DNA from: Hydractinia symbiolongicarpus
Taxonomy: Eukaryota; Cnidaria; Hydrozoa; Anthoathecata; Hydractiniidae
Reading direction: 5' to 3'
Length of the DNA: 64,000 nt
NCBI RefSeq assembly: GCF_029227915.1
Contig: NC_079879.1
Location: 15,874,001-15,938,000, forward strand
Each line of letters begins with the position of its first letter. Within the stretch, counting starts at the first letter, position 1. Shown here one piece after another: positions 49,248-62,887 of this stretch. Made by a program: the position numbers and the translations under genes. The notes beneath the pieces are model-generated. The model had not been told where the DNA came from and did not search any database. It saw nothing but the letters and a program-made list of their open reading frames with translations.

Positions 49248-51406
49248 ATGGCCTTTTGCAGTCTAATAAAGGCCTCACACGTAAATCACGTGGTTTCACC
49301 TGTCTGCGCAGGTTACCATTGGCCTAGTCCTTCCAGTCTCTATGCGCTGCAACGTCCCAAGTCGTTTTCATTAGCGCCGTTGCCTTAGAACACTCTTAAC
49401 TACTTGCACAGTCCTATAAAGGCTGTATTATGGCCTTTTGCAGTCTAATAAAGGCCTCACACGTAAATCACGTGGTTTCACCTGTCTGCGCAGGTTACCA
49501 TTGGCCTAGTCCTTCCAGTCTCAATGCGCTGCAACGTCCCAAGTCGTTTTCATTAGCGCTGTTGCCTTAGAACACTCTTAACTACGTGCACAGTCCTATA
49601 AAGGCTATATTATGGCCTCTTGCAGTCTAATAAAGGCCTCACACGTTAATCACGCTGTTCCATTTCCCTGTGCTGGTTACCATTGGACTATTCCTTCCAG
49701 TCTCAATGCCCTACAACGTCCCAAGTCGTTTTCATTATCGCCGTTGCCTTACAACACTCTTAACTACCTGCACAGTCCTATAAAGGCTGTAATATGGCCT
49801 TTTGCAGTCTAATAAAGTCCTCACACGTAAATCACGTGGCTTCACCGGTCTGCGCAGGTTACCATTGGCCTAGTCCTTCAAATCTCAATGTGCTACAACG
49901 TCCCAAGTCGTTTTCATTGGCGAAGTTGCCTTAGAACACTCTTTACTACGTGCACAGTCCTATAAAGGCTGTAATATGGCCTTTTGCAGTCTAATAAAGG
50001 CCTCACACGTAAATCACGCAGTTCCATTCGCCTGTGCAGGTTACCATTGGACTATTCCTTCCAGTCTCATTGCGCCACAACGTCCCAAGTCGTTTTCATT
50101 AGCGCCGTTGCCTTAGAACACTCTTAACTACGTGCACAGTCCTATAAAGGCTGTAATATGGCCTTTTGCAGTCTAATAAAGGCCTCACACGTAAATCACG
50201 TGGTTTCACCTGTCTGCACAGGTTACCATTGGCCTAGTCCTTCCAGCCTCAATGCACTACAACGTCCCAAGTCGTTTTCATTAGTGCCTTTGCCTTACAA
50301 CACTCTTAACTTTGTGCACAGTCCTATAAAGTCTGTAATATGGTGTTTGCAGTCTAATAAAAGCTTCACACGTAAATCACGTGGTTTCACCTGCCTGCGC
50401 AGGTTACCTTTGGACTAATCGTTCCAGTCTCAATGTGCTACAACGTCCCAGGTCGTTTTCATTAGCGCCGTTGCTTTACAACACTCTTAATTACTGGCAC
50501 AGGCCTATAAAGGCTGTAATATGGCCTTTTGCAGTCTAATAAAGGCCTCACACGTAAATCACGTGGTTTCACCTGTCTGCACAGGTTACCATTGGCCTAG
50601 TCCTTCCAGTCTCAATGCGCTGCAACGTCCCAAGTCGTTTTCATTAGCGCCGTTGCCTTAGAACACTCTTAACTACGTGCACAGTCCTATAAAGGCTGTA
50701 TTATGGCCTTTTGCAGTCTAATAAAGGCCTCACACGTTAATCACGTGGTTCCATTTGCCTGTGCAGGTTACCATTGATCTATTCCTTCCAGTCTCAATGC
50801 GCTACAACGTCCCAAGTCGGTTTCATTATCGCCGTTGCCTTACAACACTCTTAACTACCTGCACAGTCCTATAAAGGCTGTAATATGGCCTTTTGCAGTC
50901 TAATAAAGGCCTCACACGTAAATCACGTGGTTCCATTCGCCTGTGCAGGTTACCATTGGACTATTCCTTTCAGTCTCATTGCGCCACAACGTCCCAAGTC
51001 GTTTTCATTAGCGCCGTTGCTTTAGAACACTCTTAACTACGTGCACAGTCCTATAAAGGCTGTAATATGGACTTTTGCAGTCTAATAAAGTCCTCACACG
51101 TAAATCACGTGGCTTCACCGGTCTGCACAGGTTACCATTGGCCTAGTCCTTCATGTCTCAATGTGCTACAACGTCCCAAGTCGTTTTCATTGGCGAAGTT
51201 GCCTTAGAACACTCTTTACTACGTGCACAGTCCTATAAAGGCTGTAATATGGCCTTTTGCAGTCTAATAAAGGCCTCACACGTAAATCACGCGGTTCCAT
51301 TCGCCTGTGCAGTTTACCATTGGACTATTCCTTCCAGTCTCATTGCGCCACAACGTCCCAATTCGTTTTCATTAGCGCCGTTGCCTTAGAACACTCTTAA
51401 CTACGT
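49248..51406 (+). repeat. Mosaic satellite segment, no large duplicate within the window
   Basis: Twelve monomers. The first three (49,248, 49,430, 49,612) resemble 38,518-38,882. Those at 49,794 and 49,976 resemble 48,339 and 48,521 at an offset of 1,455 bp. An M-type pair lies at 50,158-50,520. The order as a whole is not repeated elsewhere here. No gene or foreign sequence is present. Confidence 0.75.
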
Positions 51407-53409
51407 GCACAGTCCTATAAAGGATGTAATATGGCCTTTTGCAGTCTAATAAAGGCCTCACACGTAAATCACGTGGTTCCATTTGCCTGTGCAGGTTACC
51501 ATTGGACTATTCCTTCCAGTCTCAATGTGCTACAACGTCCCAAGTTTTTTTCATTGGCGAAGTTGCCTTACAACACTCTTAACTACGTGCACAGTCCTAT
51601 AAAGGCTGTAATATGGCCTTTTGCAGTCTAATAAAGGCCTCACACGTAAATCACGTGGTTCCATTTGCCTGTGCAGGTTACCATTGGACTATTCCTTCCA
51701 GTCTCAATGTGGTACAACGTCCCAAGTCGTTTTCATTAGCGCCGTTGCTTTACAACACTCTTAACTACGCGCACAGGCCTATAAAGGCTGTAATATGGGC
51801 CTTTTGCAGTATAATAAAGGCCTCACACGTAAATCACGTGGTTTCACCTGTCTGCGCAGGTTACCATTGGCCTAGTCCTTCAAATCTTAATGTGCTACAA
51901 CGTCCCAAGTCGTTTTCATTGGCGAAGTTGCCTTAGAACACTCTTTACTACGTGCACAGTCCTATAAAGGCTGTAATCTGGCCTTTTGCAGTCTAATAAA
52001 GGCCTCACACGTAAATCATGCGGTTCCATTCGCCTGTGCAGGTTACCATTGGACTATTCCTTCCAGTCTCATTGCGCCACAACGTCCCAAGTCGTTTTCA
52101 TTAGCGCCGTTGCCTTAGAACACTCTTAACTACGTGCACAGTCCTATAAAGGATGTAATATGGCCTTTTGCAGTCTAATAAAGGCCTCACACGTAAATCA
52201 CGTGGTTCCATTTGCCTGTGCAGGTTACCATTGGACAATTACTTCCAGTCTCAATGCGCTGCAACGTCCCAAGTCGTTTTCATTGGCGAAGTTGCCTTAG
52301 AACACTCTTAAGTACGTGCAAAGTCCTATAAAGTCTGTATTATAGCCTTTTGCAGTCTAATAAAGTCCTCACACGTAAATCACGTGGCTTCACCGGTCTG
52401 CACAGGTTACCATTGGCCTAATCCTTCATGTCTCAATGTGCTACAACGTCCCAAGTCGTTTTCATTGGCGAAGTTGCCTTAGAACACTCTTTACTACGTG
52501 CATAGCCCTATAAAGGCTGTAATATGGCCTTTTGCAGTCTAATAAAGGCCTCACACGTAAATCACGCGGTTCCATTCGCCTGTGCAGGTTACCATTGGAC
52601 TATTCCTTCCAGTCTCATTGCGCCACAACGTCCCAATTCGTTTTCATTAGCGCCGTTGCCTTAGAACACTCTTAACTACGTGCACAGTCCTATAAAGGAT
52701 GTAATATGGCCTTTTGCAGTCTAATAAAGGCCTCACACGTAAATCACGTGGTTTCACCTGCCTGCGCAGGTTACCTTTGGACTAATCGTTCCAATCCCAA
52801 TGTGCTACAACGTCCCAAGTCGTTTTCATTAGCGCCGTTGCTTTACAACACTCTTAACTACGTGCACAGTCCTATAAAGGCTGTAATATGGCCTTTTGCA
52901 GTCTAATAAAGGCATCACACGTAAATCACGTGGTTCCATTTGCCTGTGCAGGTTACCATTGGACTATTCCTTCCAGTCTCAATGCGCTGCAACGTCCCAA
53001 GTCGTTTTCATTGGCGAAGTTGCCTTAGAACACTCTTAAGTACCTGCAAAGTCCTATAAAGTTTGTATTATAGCCTTTTGCAGTCTAATAAAGGCCTCAC
53101 ACGTAAATCACGTGGCTTCACCGGTCTGCGCAGGTTACCATTGGTCTAGTCCTTCAAATCTCAATGTGCTACAACGTCCCAAGTCGTTTTCATTGGCGAA
53201 GTTGCCTTAGAACACTCTTTACTACGTGCACAGTCCTATAAAGGCTGTAATATGGCCTTTTGCAGTCTAATAAAGGCCTCGCACGTAAATCACGCGGTTC
53301 CATTCGCCTGTGCAGGTTACCATTGGACTATTCCTTCCAGTCTCATTGTGCCACAACGTCCCAAGTCATTTTCATTAGCGCCGTTGCCTTAGAACACTCT
53401 TAACTACCT
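51407..53409 (+). repeat. HOR H copy 1, 11-mer, 2,003 bp
   Basis: Eleven monomers, one of them 183 bp because of an added G (ATATGGGCCTTTTGCAG at 51,795). Another tag is AATCTGGCC at 51,978, where the usual ATATGG is changed. The first monomer joins a P-type left half to an F-type right half (CCAAGTTTTTTTCATTGG). The next copy follows directly. Confidence 0.87.
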
Positions 53410-55408
53410 GCACAGTCCTATAAAGGATGTAATATGGCCTTTTGCAGTCTAATAAAGGCCTCACACGTAAATCACGTGGTTCCATTTGCCTGTGCAGGTT
53501 ACCATTGGACTATTCCTTCCAGTCTCAATGTGCTACAACGTCCCAAGTTTTTTTCATTGGCGAAGTTGCCTTACAACACTCTTAACTACGTGCACAGTCC
53601 TATAAAGGCTGTAATATGGCCTTTTGCAGTCTAATAAAGGCCTCACACGTAAATCACGTGGTTCCATTTGCCTGTGCAGGTTACCATTGGACTATTCCTT
53701 CCAGTCTCAATGTGCTACAACGTCCCAAGTCGTTTTCATTAGCGCCGTTGCTTTACAACACTCTTAACTACGCGCACAGGCCTATAAAGGCTGTAATATG
53801 GGCCTTTTGCAGTATAATAAAGGCCTCACACGTAAATCACGTGGTTTCACCTGTCTGCGCAGGTTACCATTGGCCTAGTCCTTCAAATCTTAATGTGCTA
53901 CAACGTCCCAAGTCGTTTTCATTGGCGAAGTTGCCTTAGAACACTCTTTACTACGTGCACAGTCCTATAAAGGCTGTAATCTGGCCTTTTGCAGTCTAAT
54001 AAAGGCCTCACACGTAAATCATGCGGTTCCATTCGCCTGTGCAGGTTACCATTGGACTATTCCTTCCAGTCTCATTGCGCCACAACGTCCCAAGTCGTTT
54101 TCATTAGCGCCGTTGCCTTAGAACACTCTTAACTACGTGCACAGTCCTATAAAGGATGTAATATGGCCTTTTGCAGTCTAATAAAGGCCTCACACGTAAA
54201 TCACGTGGTTCCATTTGCCTGTGCAGGTTACCATTGGACAATTACTTCCAGTCTCAATGCGCTGCAACGTCCCAAGTCGTTTTCATTGGCGAAGTTGCCT
54301 TAGAACACTCTTAAGTACGTGCAAAGTCCTATAAAGTCTGTATTATAGCCTTTTGCAGTCTAATAAAGTCCTCACACGTAAATCACGTGGCTTCACCGGT
54401 CTGCACAGGTTACCATTGGCCTAATCCTTCATGTCTCAATGTGCTACAACGTCCCAAGTCGTTTTCATTGGCGAAGTTGCCTTAGAACACTCTTTACTAC
54501 GTGCATAGCCCTATAAAGGCTGTAATATGGCCTTTTGCAGTCTAATAAAGGCCTCACACGTAAATCACGCGGTTCCATTCGCCTGTGCAGGTTACCATTG
54601 GACTATTCCTTCCAGTCTCATTGCGCCACAACGTCCCAATTCGTTTTCATTAGCGCCGTTGCCTTAGAACACTCTTAACTACGTGCACAGTCCTATAAAG
54701 GATGTAATATGGCCTTTTGCAGTCTAATAAAGGCCTCACACGTAAATCACGTGGTTTCACCTGCCTGCGCAGGTTACCTTTGGACTAATCGTTCCAATCC
54801 CAATGTGCTACAACGTCCCAAGTCGTTTTCATTAGCGCCGTTGCTTTACAACACTCTTAACTACGTGCACAGTCCTATAAAGGCTGTAATATGGCCTTTT
54901 GCAGTCTAATAAAGGCATCACACGTAAATCACGTGGTTCCATTTGCCTGTGCAGGTTACCATTGGACTATTCCTTCCAGTCTCAATGCGCTGCAACGTCC
55001 CAAGTCGTTTTCATTGGCGAAGTTGCCTTAGAACACTCTTAAGTACCTGCAAAGTCCTATAAAGTTTGTATTATAGCCTTTTGCAGTCTAATAAAGGCCT
55101 CACACGTAAATCACGTGGCTTCACCGGTCTGCGCAGGTTACCATTGGTCTAGTCCTTCAAATCTCAATGTGCTACAACGTCCCAAGTCGTTTTCATTGGC
55201 GAAGTTGCCTTAGAACACTCTTTACTACGTGCACAGTCCTATAAAGGCTGTAATATGGCCTTTTGCAGTCTAATAAAGGCCTCGCACGTAAATCACGCGG
55301 TTCCATTCGCCTGTGCAGGTTACCATTGGACTATTCCTTCCAGTCTCATTGTGCCACAACGTCCCAAGTCATTTTCATTAGCGCCGTTGCCTTAGAACAC
55401 TCTTAACT
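53410..55408 (+). repeat. HOR H copy 2, 11-mer
   Basis: This block repeats copy 1 at an offset of 2,003 bp, including the 183-bp monomer (53,798) and AATCTGGCC (53,981). The difference noticed is GTGCTAC near 53,713 against GTGGTAC near 51,710. The series ends at CCTATAAAGGCTTTAAT near 55,425. Confidence 0.87.
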
Positions 55409-56941
55409 ACGTGCACAGTCCTATAAAGGCTTTAATATGGCCTTTTGCAGTCTAATAAAGGCCTCACACGTAAATCACGTGGTTCCATTTGCCTGTGCAG
55501 GTTACCATTGGACTATTCCTTCCATTCTCAATGCGCTGCAACGTCCCAAGTCGTTTTCATTGGCGAAGTTGCCTTAGAACACTCTTAAGTACGTGCAAAG
55601 TGCTATAAAGTCTGTATTATAGCCTTTTGCAGTCTAATAAAGGCCTCACACGTAAATCACGTGGTTTCACCTGTCTGCGCAGGTTACCATTGGCCTAGTC
55701 CTTCCAGCCTCAATGCGCTACAACGTCCCAAGTCGTTTTCATTAGTGCCGTTGCCTTACAACACTCTTAACTTCGTGCACAGTCCTATAAAGTCTGTAAT
55801 ATGGTGTTTGCAGTCTAATAAAGGCTTCACACGTAAATCACGTGGTTTCACCTGCCTGCGCAGGTTACCTTTGGACTAATCGTTCCAGTCTCAATGTGCT
55901 ACAACGTCCCAGGTCGTTTTCATTAGCACCGTTGCTTTACAACACTCTTAACTACGTGCACAGGCCTATAAAGGCTGTAATATGGCCTTTTGCAGTCTAA
56001 TAAAGGCCTCACACGTACATGACGTGGTTTCACCTGTCTGCGCAGGTTACCATTGGCCTAGTCCTTCCAGTCTCAATGCGCTGCAACGTCCCAAGTCGTT
56101 TTCATTATCGCCGTTGCCTTACAACACTCTTAACTACCTGCACAGTCCTATAAAGGCTGTAATATGGCCTTTTGCAGTCTAATAAAGGCCTCACACGTAA
56201 ATCACGAGGTTCCATTCGCCTGTGCAGGTTACCATTGGACTATTCCTTCCAGTCTCATTGCGCCACAACGTCCCAAGTCGTTTTCATTAGCGCCGTGGCC
56301 TTAGAACACTCTTAACTACGTGCACAGTCCTATAAAGGCTGTAATATGGCCTTTTGCAGTCTAATAAAGGCCTCGCACGTAAATCACGTGGTTCCATTCG
56401 CCTGTGCAGGTTACCATTGGACTATTCGTTCCAGTCTCATTGTGCCACAACGTCCCAAGTCGTTTTCATTAGCGCCGTTGCCTTAGAACACTCTTAACTA
56501 CGTGCACAGTCCTATAAAGGCTTTAATATGGCCTTTTGCAGTCTAATAAAGGCCTCACACGTAAATCACGTGGTTCCATTTGCCTGTGCAGGTTACCATT
56601 GGACTATTCCTTCCATTCTCAATGCGCTGCAACGTCCCAAGTCGTTTTCATTGGCGAAGTTGCCTTAGAACACTCTTAAGTACGTGCAAAGTGCTATAAA
56701 GTCTGTATTATAGCCTTTTGCAGTCTAATAAAGGCCTCACACGTAAATCACGTGGTTTCACCTGTCTGCGCAGGTTACAATTGGCCTAGTCCTTCCAGCC
56801 TCAATGCGCTACAACGTCCCAAGTCGTTTTCATTAGTGCCGTTGCCTTACAACACTCTTAACTTCGTGCACAGTCCTATAAAGTCTGTAATATGGTGTTT
56901 GCAGTCTAATAAAGGCTTCACACGTAAATCACGTGGTTTCA
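55409..56941 (+). repeat. 1,091-bp six-monomer duplication
   Basis: The sequence around 55,249-55,850 matches 56,340-56,941 at an offset of 1,091 bp. Shared tags are CTCGCACGTAAATC, GGCTTTAATATGG, CCTTCCATTCTC and GCAAAGTGCTATAAAG. Each copy includes one M-type monomer (55,801 and 56,892), giving six times 182 minus one. The first few hundred bases also form the right end of HOR H copy 2. Confidence 0.75.
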
Positions 56942-58951
56942 CCTGTCTGCGCAGGTTACCATTGGCCTAGTCCTTCCAGTCTCAATGCGCTGCAACGTCC
57001 CAAGTCGTTTTCATTGGCCAAGTTGCCTTACAACACTCTTAACTACCTGCACAGTCCTATAAAGGCTGTAATATGGCCTTTTGCAGTCTAATAAAGGCCT
57101 CACACGTAAATCACGAGGTTCCATTCGCCTGTGCAGGTTACCATTGGACTATTCCTTCCAGTCTCATTGCGCCACAACGTCCCAAGTCGTTTTCATTAGC
57201 GCCGTTGCCTTAGAACACTCTTAACTACGTGCACAGTCCTATAAAGGCTGTAATATGGACTTTTGCAGTCTAATAAAGTCCTCACACGTAAATCACGTGG
57301 CTTCACCGGTCTGCACAGGTTACCATTGGCCTAGTCCTTCATGTCTCAATGTGCTACAACGTCCCAAGTCGTTTTTATTGGCGAAGTTGCCTTAGAACAC
57401 TCTTAACTACGTGCACAGTCCTATAAAGGCTGTTATATGGCCTTTTGCAGTTTAATAAAGGCCTCACACGTAAATCACGCGGTTCCATTCGCCTGTGCAG
57501 GTTACCATTGGACTATTCCTTCTAGTCTCATTGCGCCACAACGTCCCAAGTCGTTTTCATTAGCGCCGTTGCTTTACAACACTTTTAACTACGTGCACAG
57601 GCCTATAAAGGCTGTAATATGGCCTTTTGCAGTCTAATAAAGGCCTCACACGTAAATCACGTGGTTTCACCTGTCTGCGCAGGTTACCATTGGCCTAGTC
57701 CTTTTAGCCTCAATGCGCTACAACGTCCCAAGTCGTTTTCATTAGTGCCGTTGCCTTACAACACTCTTAACTTCGTGCACAGTCCTATAAAGTCTGTAAT
57801 ATGGTGTTTGCAGTCTAATAAAGGCTTCACACGTAAATCACGTGGTTTCACCTGCCTGCGCAGGTTACCTTTGGACTAATCGTTCCAGTCTCAATGTGCT
57901 ACAACGTCCCAGGTCGTTTTCATTAGCGCCGTTGCTTTACAACACTCTTAACTACGGGCACAGGCCTATAAAGGCTGTAATATGGCCTTTTGCAGTCTAA
58001 TAAAGGCCTCACACGTAAATCACGTGGTTTCACCTGTCTGCGCAGGTTACCATTGGCCTAGTCCTTCCATTCTCAATACGCTGCAACGTCCCAAGTCGTT
58101 TTCATTAGCGCCGTTGCCTTAGAACACTCTTAACTACGTCCACAGTCCTATAAAGGCTGTTATATGGCCTTTTGCAGTTTAATAAAGCCCTCACACGTAA
58201 ATCACGCGGTTCCATTCGCCTGTGCAGGTTACCATTGGACTATTCCTTCTAGTCTCATTGCGCCACAACGTCCCAAGTCGTTTTCATTAGCGCCGTTGCT
58301 TTACAACACTCTTAACTACGTGCACAGGCCTATAAAGGCTGTAATATGGCCTTTTGCAGTCTAATAAAGGCCTCACACGTAAATCACGTGGTTTCACCTG
58401 TCTGCGCAGGTTACCATTGGCCTAGTCCTTCCAGTCTCAATGCGCTGCAACGTCCCAAGTCGTTTTCATTATCGCCGTTGCCTTACAACACTCTTAACTA
58501 CCTGCACAGTCTTATAAAGGCTGTAATATGGCCTTTTGCAGTCTAATAAAGTCCTCACACGTAAATCACGTGGCTTCACCGGTCTGCGCAGGTTACCATT
58601 GGTCTATTCCTTCCAGTCTCAATGCGCTACAACGTCCCAAGTCGTTTTCATTATCGCCGTTGCCTTACAACACTCTTAACTAGGTGCACAGTCCTATAAA
58701 GGCTGTAATATGGCCTTTTGCAGTCTAATAAAGGCCTCACACGTAAATCACGTGGTTCCATTTGCCTGTGCAGGTTACCATTGGACTATTCCTTCCAGTC
58801 TCAATGCGCTGCAACGTCCCAAGTCGTTTTCATTGGCGAAGTTGCCTTAGAACACTCTTAAGTACGTGCAAATCCTATAAAGTCTGTATTATAGCCTTTT
58901 GCAGTCTAACAAAGGCCTCACACGTAAATCACGTGGTTCCATTTGCCTGCG
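56942..58951 (+). repeat. Mosaic satellite segment with a 727-bp internal repeat
   Basis: Eleven monomers. Those at 57,437 and 58,164 match at an offset of 727 bp (four monomers, one of 181 bp), sharing CTGTTATATGGCC, GCAGTTTAATAAAG and CCTTCTAGTCTC. An M-type copy lies at 57,801. The monomer at 58,710 is 181 bp through GTGCAAATCCTATAAAG. No unique DNA is present. Confidence 0.75.
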
Positions 58952-61857
58952 CAGGTTACCATTGGTCTATTCCTTCCAGTCTCAATGCGCTACAACGTCC
59001 CAAGTCGTTTTCATTATCGCCGTTGCCTTACAACACTCTTAACTAGGTGCACAGTCCTATAAAGGCTGTAATATGGCCTTTTGCAGTCTAATAAAGGCCT
59101 CACACGTAAATCATGCGGTTCCATTCGCCTGTGCAGGTTACCATTGGACTATTCCTTCCAGTCTCATTGCGCCACAACGTCCCAAGTCGTTTTCATTAGC
59201 GCCGTTGCCTTAGAACACTCTTAACTACGTGCACAGTCCTATAAAGGCTGTAATATGGACTTTTGCAGTCTAATAAAGTCCTCACACGTAAATCACGTGG
59301 CTTCACCGGTCTGCACAGGTTACCATTGGCCTAGTCCTTCATGTCTCAATGTGTTACAACGTCCCAAGTCGTTTTTATTGGCGAAGTTGCCTTAGAACAC
59401 TCTTTACTACGTGCACAGTCCTATAAAGGCTGTTATATGGCCTTTTGCAGTTTAATAAAGGCCTCACACGTAAATCACGCGGTTCCATTCGCCTGTGCAG
59501 GTTACCATTGGACTATTCCTTCTAGTCTCATTGCGCCACAACGTCCAAGTCGTTTTCATTAGCGCCGTTGCCTTAGAACACTCTTACCTACGTGCACAGT
59601 CCTATAAAGGCTGTAATATGGACTTTTGCAGTCTAATAAAGTCCTCACACGTAAATCACGTGGCTTCACCGGTCTGCACAGGTTACCATTGGCCTAGTCC
59701 TTCATGTCTCAATGTGCTACAACGTCCCAAGTCGTTTTCATTGGCCAAGTTGCCTTAGAACACTCTTTACCACGTGCACAGTCCTATAAAGGCTGTTATA
59801 TGGCCTTTTGCAGTCTAATAAAGGCCTCACACGTAAATCACGCGGTTCCATTCGCCTGTGCAGGTTACCATTGGACTATTCCTTCTAGTCTCATTGCGCC
59901 ACAACGTCCAAGTCGTTTTCATTAGCGCCGTTGCCTTAGAACACTCTTAACTACGTGCACAGTCCTATAAAGGCTGTAATATGGCCTTTTGCAGTCTAAT
60001 AAAGGCCTCACACGTAAATCACGTGGTTCCATTTGCCTGTGCAGGTTACCATTGGACTATTCCTTCCAGTCTCAATGTGCTGCAACGTCCCAAGTCGTTT
60101 TCATTGGCGAAGTTTCCTTAGAACACCCTTAAGTACGTGCAAATCCTATAAAGTCTGTATTATAGCCTTTTGCAGTCTAATAAAGGCCTCACACGTAAAT
60201 CACGTGGTTTCACCTGTCTGCGCAGGTTACCATTGGCCTAGTCCTTCCAGCCTCAATGCGCTACAACGTCCCAAGTCGTTTTCATTAGTGCCGTTGCCTT
60301 ACAACACTCTTAACTTCGTGCACAGTCCTATAAAGTCTGTAATATGGTGTTTGCAGTCTAATAAAGACTTCACACGTAAATCACGTGGTTTCACCTGTCT
60401 GCGCAGGTTACCATTGGCCTAGTCCTTCCAGTTTCAATGCGCTGCAACGTCCCAAGTCGTTTTCATTAGCGCCGTTGCCTTAGAACACTCTTAACTACAT
60501 GCACAGTCCTATAAAGGATGTAATATGGCCTTTTGCAGTCTAATAAAGGCCTCACACGTAAATCACGTGGTTCCATTTGCCTGTGCAGGTTGCCATTGGT
60601 CTATTCCTTCCAGTCTCAATGCGCTACAACGTCCCAAGTCGTTTTCATTATCGCCGTTGCCTTACAACACTCTTAACTAAGTGCACAGTCCTATAAAGGC
60701 TGTAATATGGCCTTTTGCAGTCTAATAAAGGCCTCACACGTAAATCATGCGGTTCCATTCGCCTGTGCAGGTTACCATTGGACTATTCCTTCCAGTCTCA
60801 TTGCGCCACAACGTCCCAAGTCGTTTTCATTAGCGCCGTTGCCTTAGAACACTCTTTACTACGTGTACAGTCCTATAAAGGCTGTTATATGGCCTTTTGC
60901 AGTTTAATAAAGGCCTCACACGTAAATCACGCGGTTCCATTCGCCTGTGCAGGTTACCATTGGACTATTCCTTCTAGTCTCAATGTGCTACAACGTCCCA
61001 AGTCGTTTTCATTGGCCAAGTTGCCTTAGAACACTCTTTACCACGTGCACAGTCCTATAAAGGCTGTTATATGGCCTTTTGCAGTCTAATAAAGGCCTCA
61101 CACGTAAATCACGCGGTTCCATTCGCCTGTGCAGGTTACCATTGGACTATTCCTTCTAGTCTCATTGCGCCACAACGTCCCAAGTCGTTTTCATTAGCGC
61201 CGTTGCCTTAGAACACTCTTAACTACGTGCACAGTCCTATAAAGGCTGTAATATGGCCTTTTGCAGTCTAATAAAGGCCTCACACGTAAATCACGTGGTT
61301 CCATTTGCCTGTGCAGGTTACCATTGGACTATTCCTTCCAGTCTCAATGCGCTGCAACGTCCCAAGTCGTTTTCATTGGCGAAGTTTCCTTAGAACACCC
61401 TTAAGTACGTGCAAATCCTATAAAGTCTGTATTATAGCCTTTTGCAGTCTAATAAAGGCCTCACACGTAAATCACGTGGTTTCACCTGTCTGCGCAGGTT
61501 ACCATTGGCCTAGTCCTTCCAGCCTCAATGCGCTACAACGTCCCAAGTCGTTTTCATTAGTGCCGTTGCCTTACAACACTCTTAACTTCGTGCACAGTCC
61601 TATAAAGTCTGTAATATGGTGTTTGCAGTCTAATAAAGACTTCACACGTAAATCACGTGGTTTCACCTGCCTGCGCAGGTTACCTTTGGACTAATCGTTC
61701 CAGTCTCAATGTGCTACAACGTCCCAGGTCGTTTTCATTAGCGCCGTTGCTTTACAACACTCTTAACTACGTGCACAGGCCTATAAAGGATGTAATATGG
61801 CCTTTTGCAGTCTAATAAAGGCCTCACACGTAAATCACGTGGTTCCATTTGCCTGAG
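58952..61857 (+). repeat. HOR J copy 1, 16-mer, 2,906 bp
   Basis: Sixteen monomers with six one-base losses, including CAACGTCCAAGTCG (59,437 and 59,800), GCAAATCC (59,981 and 61,253) and M types (60,344 and 61,616). Inside it, 59,981-60,399 matches 61,253-61,671 at an offset of 1,272 bp (seven monomers). The first 1 kb is repeated from 61,858. Confidence 0.8.
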
Positions 61858-62887
61858 CAGGTTACCATTGGTCTATTCCTTCCAGTCTCAATGCGCTACA
61901 ACGTCCCAAGTCGTTTTCATTATCGCCGTTGCCTTACAACACTCTTAACTAGGTGCACAGTCCTATAAAGGCTGTAATATGGCCTTTTGCAGTCTAATAA
62001 AGGCCTCACACGTAAATCATGCGGTTCCATTCGCCTGTGCAGGTTACCATTGGACTATTCCTTCCAGTCTCATTGCGCCACAACGTCCCAAGTCGTTTTC
62101 ATTAGCGCCGTTGCCTTAGAACACTCTTAACTACGTGCACAGTCCTATAAAGGCTGTAATATGGACTTTTGCAGTCTAATAAAGTCCTCACACGTAAATC
62201 ACGTGGCTTCACCGGTCTGCACAGGTTACCATTGGCCTAGTCCTTCATGTCTCAATGTGCTACAACGTCCCAAGTCGTTTTTATTGGCGAAGTTGCCTTA
62301 CAACACTCTTTACTACGTGCACAGTCCTATAAAGGCTGTTATATGGCCTTTTGCAGTTTAATAAAGGCCTCACACGTAAATCACGCGGTTCCATTCGCCT
62401 GTGCAGGTTACCATTGGACTATTCCTTCTAGTCTCATTGCGCCACAACGTCCAAGTCGTTTTCATTAGCGCCGTTGCCTTAGAACACTCTTACCTACGTG
62501 CACAGCCCTATAAAGGCTGTAATATGGACTTTTGCAGTCTAATAAAGTCCTCACACGTAAATCACGTGGCTTCACCGGTCTGCACAGGTTACCATTGGCC
62601 TAGTCCTTCATGTCTCAATGTGCTACAATTTCCCAAGTCGTTTTCATTGGCCAAGTTGCCTTAGAACACTCTTTACCACGTGCACAGTCCTATAAAGGCT
62701 GTTATATGGCCTTTTGCAGTCTAATAAAGGCCTCACACGTAAATCACGTGGTTCCATTCGCCTGTGCAGGTTACCATTGGACTATTCCTTCTAGTCTCAT
62801 TGCGCCACAACGTCCCAAGTCGTTTTCATTAGCGCCGTTGCCTTAGAACACTCTTAACTACGTGCACAGTCCTATAAAGGCTGTAAT
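61858..62887 (+). repeat. HOR J copy 2, partial
   Basis: This block matches 58,952-59,981 at an offset of 2,906 bp, with differences such as CTACAATTTCCC near 62,626 and CACGTGGTTCC against CACGCGGTTCC near 62,745. It passes into other monomer types at 62,888, where the usual GGCCTTT arm reads GGACTTT and the right arm reads AAAGACC. Confidence 0.75.
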
